Assembly: GCA_934462885.1 (NCBI GenBank)
Contig: CAKSJC010000039.1
Span: forward strand, 1-10,759
Direction: 5' to 3'
Source of the DNA: an uncultured Eubacteriales bacterium
GTDB taxonomy: Bacteria > Bacillota > Clostridia > Oscillospirales > CAG-272
DNA: 10,759 nt
The translations under genes were made by a program, and so were the position numbers. Below the pieces are notes generated by a model. It was not told the origin of the DNA. It was given only the letters and a program-made list of their open reading frames with translations, and did no database searches. This document shows, piece by piece, positions 6,158 through 10,759 of this stretch (positions within the stretch are counted from its first letter, which is position 1; every line of letters starts with the position of its first letter).

Positions 6158-8983
6158 ATGCCGAAATATATCTCCGTTCACGGAGCAAGAGTCAACAACT
6201 TAAAAAATATAAACGTCGATATTCCGCGCGATAAACTCGTCGTTCTGACAGGGCTTTCGGGTTCGGGAAAATCCTCGCTTGCGTTTGACACCGTATACGC
6301 CGAGGGACACAGACGTTTTGTCGAATCTCTCTCGTCATACGCGCGTATGTTTATCGGTCAGCTCGATAAACCCGACGTCGACTCGATAGAGGGACTTTCG
6401 CCCGCGATCTCCATAGATCAAAAAACCACATCGAAAAATCCCCGTTCCACAGTCGGAACGGTAACGGAGATATACGACTATCTGCGCCTTCTCTACGCTC
6501 GTCTCGGAGTTCCTCATTGCCCCGTATGCGGACGCGAGATACGCCAAAGCTCTACCGATTCGATAATCGACAAGATAATGTCTCTGCCCGAGGGCGAACG
6601 TTTTATGATTCTCTCTCCCGTGGTCCGCGGGAAAAAGGGCAGACAGGAAAAGGTTCTTGCCGACGCTAAGAAAAACGGCTACGTGAGAGCGCGTATCGAC
6701 GGGATAATCTACGACCTGACCGAGGATATAGAGCTTGACAAAAACCTTCGCCATAACGTTGAGCTTGTGATCGACCGCCTTGTAATGAAGCCGGACATAA
6801 GAACACGCTTAAGCGACTCCGTAGAGTGCGCTCTCCGCGAGTCGGACGGGCTTGTTATCTGCGCGACAGTTCCGCGAGATGGCGGCGGCGAGGAATACGA
6901 ATATTCGACAAACTACGCCTGCCCCGAGCATGGGGTGAGCTTCGGCGAACTTGAACCGAGAATGTTTTCGTTCAATAATCCGTTCGGAGCGTGTCCGACC
7001 TGTGCGGGACTCGGAGTTCTCCGCTCCGTCGATCCCGATAAGATAATACCCGACAAAAGCCTGAGCCTTGCCGAAGGAGCGATAGCCGTAAACGGCTTCA
7101 AAACGCTGACGGACGACAGCTGGAACGGACCTTATATAAAAGCCGCCATAGAAAAATACGGCGCGACCCTTGATATGCCGATATGCGACTATCCGAAAAA
7201 AGCCTTGGGGGTTCTGCTTTACGGATCAAGCGACACGATGACCGTTACGCGCCGTTTCGGTGAACGCAGCCAGACGCAGACTCTTTCCTATGAGGGGCTT
7301 ATCCGCATGATAGAGAAAAGAACGGAGCCGGGTATGTGGGACAGCGAATATTACGAGCAGTTCCTCACCGAGCGCGACTGTCCCGACTGTCACGGAGCAA
7401 AGCTGAACCGCGACGCGCTCTGCGTCACGATAGGAGGGAAGAACATACACGAATACTGCGTAATGTCGGTAAAGGATTCTCTCGATTTCACGCGTTCTCT
7501 CAAATTTTCGGATTCGGAGATGCAGGTTGCGCGCGAGATACTCAAAGAGCTTGTGAGCCGACTCGGATTTCTCGTGAGCGTCGGACTCGATTACCTTTCT
7601 CTTTCAAGAAAGTCGGCTACTCTCTCGGGAGGGGAAGCGCAGCGTATCAGACTTGCCACGCAGATCGGCTCTTCTCTTGCGGGAGTTTTGTATATTCTCG
7701 ATGAGCCGTCAATCGGGCTTCACCAGAGAGACAACGGAAAGCTTATAGCTACCCTTAAAAATCTGCGGGATCTCGGGAACTCCGTTATCGTTGTGGAGCA
7801 CGACGAGGAAACAATGCAGTCCGCCGATTATATCATCGACATAGGACCGGGAGCCGGAGTTCACGGGGGAGAAGTCGTCGCCGCCGGAACGCCCGCCGAG
7901 GTAGCGAAATCAAAGAACTCGATAACGGGAGCGTTCCTGTCCGGAAGGCGCACGATAGCCGTGCCGAAAACGCGGCGCGCCGGCAACGGAAAAAGCTTAA
8001 AAATAATAGGAGCGCGTGAAAACAATCTTAAAAATATCGACGTCACGATCCCGCTCGGCTGCTTCGTATGCGTTACGGGAGTATCGGGATCGGGAAAATC
8101 TTCGCTGATAAACGCCATTCTTTACCGTTCGCTCGCAAAAACTCTGATGCGCGCGGCGACATATCCCGGACGTCACGACAGGATAGAGGGGGCGGAAAAT
8201 CTCGACAAGATAATTGCGATCGACCAATCCCCGATAGGACGCACGCCGCGCTCAAACCCCGCGACATATACGGGCTTGTTTACGGATATCCGTAATCTTT
8301 TCGCTCAGACGAAGGAAGCGAAAGCGCGCGGTTACGGAAGCGGACGCTTCTCGTTTAACATAAAAGGGGGACGCTGCGAGGCATGCGAGGGCGACGGAGT
8401 AAAGAAGATAGAAATGCATTTTCTTCCCGACGTATACGTTACCTGCGACGTATGTAAGGGAAAAAGGTACAACCGCGAAACTCTTGAAGTCAAATACAAG
8501 GATAAAACGATATACGACGTGCTTGACATGACGGCTGACGAGGGAGCGGAGTTTTTCCGCGATATTCCGCGGATAGCCAACAGATTAAAGCTTATTTCGG
8601 ACGTCGGACTCGGTTACATCAAGATAGGCCAGTCGTCGACGACTCTTTCGGGAGGCGAAGCTCAGCGCGTAAAACTCGCGACGGAGCTTTCGCGGCGCGG
8701 AACGGGTAAAACGCTCTATGTCCTTGATGAGCCAACGACGGGACTTCATTCAGCCGACGTCGAACGTCTTATAGAGATTTTGCAGAAGCTTGTCGACGCG
8801 GGAAATTCCGTTATCGTGATTGAGCATAATCTCGATATGATAAAATGCGCCGATTATATAATCGATATGGGACCGGAGGGCGGAGACGGGGGCGGCTCCG
8901 TAATCGCTCGCGGAACTCCCGAGGAAGTAGCCGCTTCCGAGGTATCGTACACCGGGAAATATCTGCGTGAGAAGCTGAAATAA
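6158..8983 (+). CDS. uvrA: UvrA, excinuclease ABC subunit A
   Basis: 941 residues, the usual UvrA length. ATG at 6158 has AGAGGA (6145-6150) 7 bases upstream. It carries two ABC ATPase halves. The first has Walker A GLSGSGKS (32-39), signature LSGGEAQ (489-495) and Walker B LYILDEP (511-517). The second has GVSGSGKS (641-648), LSGGEAQ (830-836) and LYVLDEP (853-859). Zinc-binding cysteines lie at C255/C279/C282, C408/C411, and C740/C743/C763/C766. An extra CPVC is at 121-124. With UvrB it scans DNA for bulky lesions and loads UvrB for nucleotide excision repair in the cytoplasm. The motif set looks fully functional. In the first zinc module the second ligand position reads CPEH rather than CPxC, giving a Cys3His arrangement. 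It is followed by araC after 24 bases. Confidence 0.97.
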   Translation: MPKYISVHGARVNNLKNINVDIPRDKLVVLTGLSGSGKSSLAFDTVYAEGHRRFVESLSSYARMFIGQLDKPDVDSIEGLSPAISIDQKTTSKNPRSTVGTVTEIYDYLRLLYARLGVPHCPVCGREIRQSSTDSIIDKIMSLPEGERFMILSPVVRGKKGRQEKVLADAKKNGYVRARIDGIIYDLTEDIELDKNLRHNVELVIDRLVMKPDIRTRLSDSVECALRESDGLVICATVPRDGGGEEYEYSTNYACPEHGVSFGELEPRMFSFNNPFGACPTCAGLGVLRSVDPDKIIPDKSLSLAEGAIAVNGFKTLTDDSWNGPYIKAAIEKYGATLDMPICDYPKKALGVLLYGSSDTMTVTRRFGERSQTQTLSYEGLIRMIEKRTEPGMWDSEYYEQFLTERDCPDCHGAKLNRDALCVTIGGKNIHEYCVMSVKDSLDFTRSLKFSDSEMQVAREILKELVSRLGFLVSVGLDYLSLSRKSATLSGGEAQRIRLATQIGSSLAGVLYILDEPSIGLHQRDNGKLIATLKNLRDLGNSVIVVEHDEETMQSADYIIDIGPGAGVHGGEVVAAGTPAEVAKSKNSITGAFLSGRRTIAVPKTRRAGNGKSLKIIGARENNLKNIDVTIPLGCFVCVTGVSGSGKSSLINAILYRSLAKTLMRAATYPGRHDRIEGAENLDKIIAIDQSPIGRTPRSNPATYTGLFTDIRNLFAQTKEAKARGYGSGRFSFNIKGGRCEACEGDGVKKIEMHFLPDVYVTCDVCKGKRYNRETLEVKYKDKTIYDVLDMTADEGAEFFRDIPRIANRLKLISDVGLGYIKIGQSSTTLSGGEAQRVKLATELSRRGTGKTLYVLDEPTTGLHSADVERLIEILQKLVDAGNSVIVIEHNLDMIKCADYIIDMGPEGGDGGGSVIARGTPEEVAASEVSYTGKYLREKLK

Positions 8984-9007
8984 ACCGAAACAGAGGTAAA
9001 AAGAGAG

Positions 9008-9895
9008 ATGATAGCGTATTCCGAAAAGAAAACGGAACGTAAGCTTCCCGTTTGGGTAAACGCCGCGGGGTGCGATTTCCGCTTGACCGGCGCCGCGGGG
9101 TGCAACTGCTCCGTGAACGGCTCATTCGGAGGAGTCTGCGCGTCAAATCGGTTAATTTTTACACTGTCGGGAAGCGGAGAACTTATCGTCGGAGACTCTT
9201 TTTTCACCTTAGAAGCGGGGGATATACTTTATCTAAAGAAAGGTACGGGTTTTTCTCTGAAAAATAAAGACGGAAATTGGACGGTCGACTTTATTTCTTT
9301 TGATTTCACGGAAAAATCGTTTGACGGGACGTTTCTTGATAAAGAATTTTTAATGCTTCGGACGGGTGAGTTTGAATTGTACCGTGAGAGCGTAAAAAAG
9401 ATATGCCGTAAAATCTCGTTCACGGGAGACGCCGGAGAAAAAGCGGCTTCCGCGATACTTTATGATATTATTGTGAAGCTTGACGGAGAGGCTGTCGGGG
9501 GAGATGAAAAACTCTCCGAGCTTAACCGCAGCGTTGAGAGAATGATAGATTATATTGACAAAAATTCAGGAAAGGATATTTCTCTCGACGAGCTGTGCCG
9601 CGTCGCGGGAGGTGTGTCGGAGCAGTATGTGTGCCGCCTGTTCAAACAGAATATAGGTATGCGCCCGCTTGAATATATAATCAGACAAAGAGTATGGGCG
9701 GCGCGCCTGTACCTTGAGATGAGCGAAATAGATATAAATGACGCGGCGTATCTGTCGGGATTTAACAATATAAGCTATTTTTACCGCAATTTCAAGAAAT
9801 TCACGGGAATGAGTCCGCTTGAATACCGCAAAAAAATGTGTTTGCGGGAGAACGTCTTGCGAAATGACACAAAAAAAACGCCCTCCGAGACGTGA
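9008..9895 (+). CDS. AraC-family transcriptional regulator
   Basis: 295 residues. ATG at 9008 has AGAGG at 8992-8996, slightly distant at 11 bases. Residues about 45-105 form a cupin-like sensor domain (LIFTLSGSGELIVGDSFFTLEAGDILYLKKG), which in this family binds a small, often sugar-like, ligand. Residues about 171-275 are the double helix-turn-helix DNA-binding domain: ISLDELCRVAGGVSEQYVCRLFK, then INDAAYLSGFNNISYFYRNFKKFTGMSPLEYR, the classic AraC signature. Its target is unknown. The sugar phosphate isomerase-like gene downstream is a candidate by proximity, but a T-box and about 670 bases lie between. The 24-base gap from uvrA suggests co-transcription, though it has no obvious link to repair. 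The N-terminus carries a degenerate 10-residue tandem repeat (see findings). Confidence 0.93.
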   Translation: MIAYSEKKTERKLPVWVNAAGCDFRLTGAAGCNCSVNGSFGGVCASNRLIFTLSGSGELIVGDSFFTLEAGDILYLKKGTGFSLKNKDGNWTVDFISFDFTEKSFDGTFLDKEFLMLRTGEFELYRESVKKICRKISFTGDAGEKAASAILYDIIVKLDGEAVGGDEKLSELNRSVERMIDYIDKNSGKDISLDELCRVAGGVSEQYVCRLFKQNIGMRPLEYIIRQRVWAARLYLEMSEIDINDAAYLSGFNNISYFYRNFKKFTGMSPLEYRKKMCLRENVLRNDTKKTPSET

Positions 9896-9913
9896 TTTTG
9901 AGGAAAATTGATA

Positions 9914-9942
9914 TTGACAGAAAAGCATATGTGTGATAGTAT
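9914..9942 (+). promoter_or_regulatory. probable sigma-A promoter of the T-box leader
   Basis: A perfect -35 box TTGACA (9914-9919) lies 17 bases before TAGTAT (9937-9942), a 4/6 match to the -10 consensus. The predicted start near 9950 places the T-box stem I about 45 bases into the transcript, a usual arrangement. It lies just after the stop of the AraC gene. Confidence 0.65.
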
Positions 9943-9993
9943 ATGCGTAGATGGTTTGTTTATAGTATATTTATACAATAAGAAAAAAGCAAT

Positions 9994-10236
9994 GACGGGG
10001 ACGGAGATAGCGCAACACCTTGCAGAGAGCTGTCGTTTGGTGCAAGACAGCAGGAAGCACGCCGTCGACTCACCCCTAAGCTTCCGACCGAAACTTACGG
10101 ATTAGGCTCGGACGGGTTCCGCCGTTATACGGATAAGGCATCATGTTGTGCCGAAAGTGGGTATTGTTATACCAATCAGAGTGGTACCGCGAGGCTTACG
10201 CCCCGTCTCTTTTCAAGAGACGGGGCTTTTCTTTTT
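9994..10236 (+). promoter_or_regulatory. T-box riboswitch leader, probably tRNA-Val responsive
   Basis: The conserved T-box core AGAGTGGTACCGCG lies at 10178-10191, close to the consensus AGGGTGGNACCGCG. Upstream is a typical stem I. The base is GGGG (9997-10000) with CCCC (10073-10076), followed by a purine-rich specifier-loop side (GGAGATAG). The distal stem is GCTGTC (10029-10034) with GACAGC (10046-10051), preceded by the usual CAGAGAG and capped by TTTGGTGCAA. The trinucleotide before GACTCACCCC is GTC (10064-10066), a valine codon. The antiterminator bulge TGGT (10182-10185) calls for an ACCA 3' end with discriminator A, which suits tRNA-Val and does not suit tRNA-Ser or tRNA-Asp. Uncharged tRNA would stabilise the antiterminator and allow read-through of the terminator at 10200-10235. 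By family, an aminoacyl-tRNA synthetase or amino-acid gene should follow; none does here. Confidence 0.9.
10200..10235 (+). terminator. intrinsic terminator of the T-box
   Basis: A 12-bp perfect stem (10200-10211 with 10215-10226, GCCCCGTCTCTT mirrored) has a 3-base loop and is followed by TTTTCTTTTT. It begins 9 bases after the T-box core, so it competes with the antiterminator as expected for transcriptional T-box control. Confidence 0.92.
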
Positions 10237-10271
10237 ACTGCCCCGCAGGAGACGCGGGAGACGGGGGACGC

Positions 10272-10295
10272 GGTTCTTTCTTGAAAGAAAGAACC
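10272..10295. repeat. perfect inverted repeat
   Basis: GGTTCTTTCT (10272-10281) and AGAAAGAACC (10286-10295) form a perfect 10-bp stem with a TGAA loop. A further partial copy of the arm follows (CAAAGAACTTTC, 10295-10306). There is no T-run after it, so it is not a terminator. The style matches short dispersed intergenic repeats in Clostridia; that is inference. Confidence 0.5.
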
Positions 10296-10357
10296 AAAGA
10301 ACTTTCGGACCGGGAAAGCATTGGTGTATTGCAGACGGATATGGTTCAGTTTAAGTT

Positions 10358-10401
10358 ACGGCTGATACTCAGCCTGTTGATTTAGAGAAATCAAACGGCT
10401 G
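10358..10401 (+). repeat. adjacent hairpins with alternative pairing
   Basis: GGCTG (10360-10364) pairs with CAGCC (10370-10374), and two bases later TTGATTT (10377-10383) pairs with AAATCAA (10388-10394). A second ACGGCTG (10395-10401) repeats the first arm (10358-10364), so CAGCC could pair with either side. The pairing is visible; any regulatory role is speculative. Confidence 0.35.
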
Positions 10402-10455
10402 CGCATTAAGTACCACTTCAAATAAAGTTACACAAAAAATTCAAGGGAGCACATC

Positions 10456-10513
10456 AAAAACTTTCTTATGAAAGTTTTTGGGGGTGCGGGGGTTTTTTTC
10501 AAAAATCCCCCGC
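10456..10513. repeat. double hairpin, repeat-like
   Basis: AAAAACTTTC (10456-10465) pairs with GAAAGTTTTT (10470-10479). It is followed by GCGGGGG plus a T-run (10486-10499) pairing with an A-run plus CCCCCGC (10501-10513), with one T-T mismatch. The second hairpin resembles in design the perfect hairpin at 242-274 (G5, T7, A6, C5). It lacks a T-tract on the + strand, so it is unlikely to be a strong terminator for it. Probably a dispersed intergenic element. Confidence 0.45.
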
Positions 10514-10540
10514 GTCATTCCCCTCGAAACAGATTATAAT
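10512..10540 (+). promoter_or_regulatory. possible promoter of the isomerase-like gene
   Basis: A perfect -10 box TATAAT is at 10535-10540, with only a poor -35 candidate (GCGTCA, 10512-10517) 17 bases upstream. The start would fall near 10547, placing the ribosome site GGAGG (10550-10554) almost at the 5' end of the message. A low-confidence call. Confidence 0.25.
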
Positions 10541-10562
10541 ACGATTTTTGGAGGAAATAAAT

Positions 10563-10759
10563 ATGAAACTGTCGTTTTCCACGCTTGGATGTCCCGATTT
10601 TTCATGGAGCGATATTTACTCCATGGCGAAGGATTTCGGGTTTTCCGGAATCGAAATGAGGGGGCTCGGCGGAGATATTTTCTCGGTTCACGCCGCTCCT
10701 TTCAAGGAAGAAAATCTTGAAAAAACGAAAGCTTTGCTCAAGAGGCTGAAGCTTGAGAT
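10563..10759 (+). CDS. sugar phosphate isomerase/epimerase-like protein (partial, N-terminus)
   Basis: The first 65 residues of a gene cut by the window edge. ATG at 10563 has GGAGG (10550-10554) at 8 bases. The start MKLSFSTLGCPDFSW, then a helix (SDIYSMAKDFGF) and GIEMRGLGGDIFSVH is the first strand-helix-strand of the xylose isomerase-like TIM barrel (AP endonuclease 2 superfamily). The family includes isomerases and epimerases of sugars and inositols, with metal-binding residues later in the barrel that are not visible here. The substrate cannot be told. The AraC-type regulator upstream fits a sugar-use role but is not adjacent. Confidence 0.8.
   Translation, partial: MKLSFSTLGCPDFSWSDIYSMAKDFGFSGIEMRGLGGDIFSVHAAPFKEENLEKTKALLKRLKLE

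Larger units (their letters stand above)
10237..10562. other. gene-free stretch of hairpins between T-box and next gene
   Basis: No coding sequence with a plausible ribosome site or recognisable domain was found, and nothing resembling a synthetase fragment. It holds a perfect inverted repeat at 10272-10295, two adjacent hairpins at 10360-10394, and a double hairpin at 10456-10513. The sequence is uneven in composition, with G-rich blocks next to A/T runs, as in repeat-derived intergenic DNA. Confidence 0.6.

Noticed and set aside
9908..10105. 65-codon open frame after the AraC gene
   Set aside because: It covers the promoter and stem I of the T-box, which explain the sequence far better.
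10143..10385. Short open frames within and after the T-box
   Set aside because: They cross the T-box core and its terminator and show no domain; not coding.
1..10759. Mobile element or CRISPR array
   Set aside because: No transposase, integrase, regularly spaced repeats or flanking direct repeats were seen.

Overview
The window looks like a chromosomal segment of an uncultured or gut-type Clostridia (Firmicutes). The clues are strong AGGAGG-type ribosome sites, GTG starts, a T-box leader, frequent ATA codons beside G/C-rich codons, and intergenic hairpins of the G5-T7/A6-C5 type. That assignment is inference from sequence style. All real genes are on the + strand. I saw no tRNA, rRNA, CRISPR array, transposase or phage gene.

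Layout. Positions 1-344 hold no convincing gene. They contain a run of inverted repeats, one of which pairs better as RNA on the - strand, and a strong + strand terminator hairpin (242-281). A consensus sigma-A promoter (345-373) then drives a compact three-gene cassette: a TerB-N/TerB-C domain protein (421-2391), a BrxD-like P-loop ATPase of the DUF2791 type (2379-3776) and an Lhr/BrxHI-like DEAD/DEAH helicase (3798-6026). The first two genes overlap by 13 bases and the third follows after 21 bases. Next come uvrA (6158-8983) and an AraC-family regulator (9008-9895).

The 667-base gap after the regulator holds a promoter, an apparently complete T-box riboswitch with its terminator, and about 325 bases of hairpins and repeat-like sequence. 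The T-box probably reads valine, with GTC as the likely specifier. No aminoacyl-tRNA synthetase, amino-acid gene or visible remnant of one follows it. The window ends inside the N-terminus of a TIM-barrel sugar phosphate isomerase/epimerase-like gene.

How the genes may work together. BrxD and BrxHI are the ATPase and helicase accessories of BREX/Pgl phage-defence loci. Here they stand without PglZ, a methyltransferase (PglX), BrxC/PglY, BrxL or BrxA/B in view, and are paired with a TerB-N/TerB-C protein instead. The most economical reading is a stand-alone DNA-processing or anti-phage module in which the TerB-family protein is the sensor or scaffold and the ATPase and helicase act on DNA. uvrA, a DNA-damage recognition ATPase, is close downstream and could be partly co-transcribed, but it is an ordinary housekeeping UvrA by its motifs. 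The cassette and the orphan T-box are the two most interesting items here.
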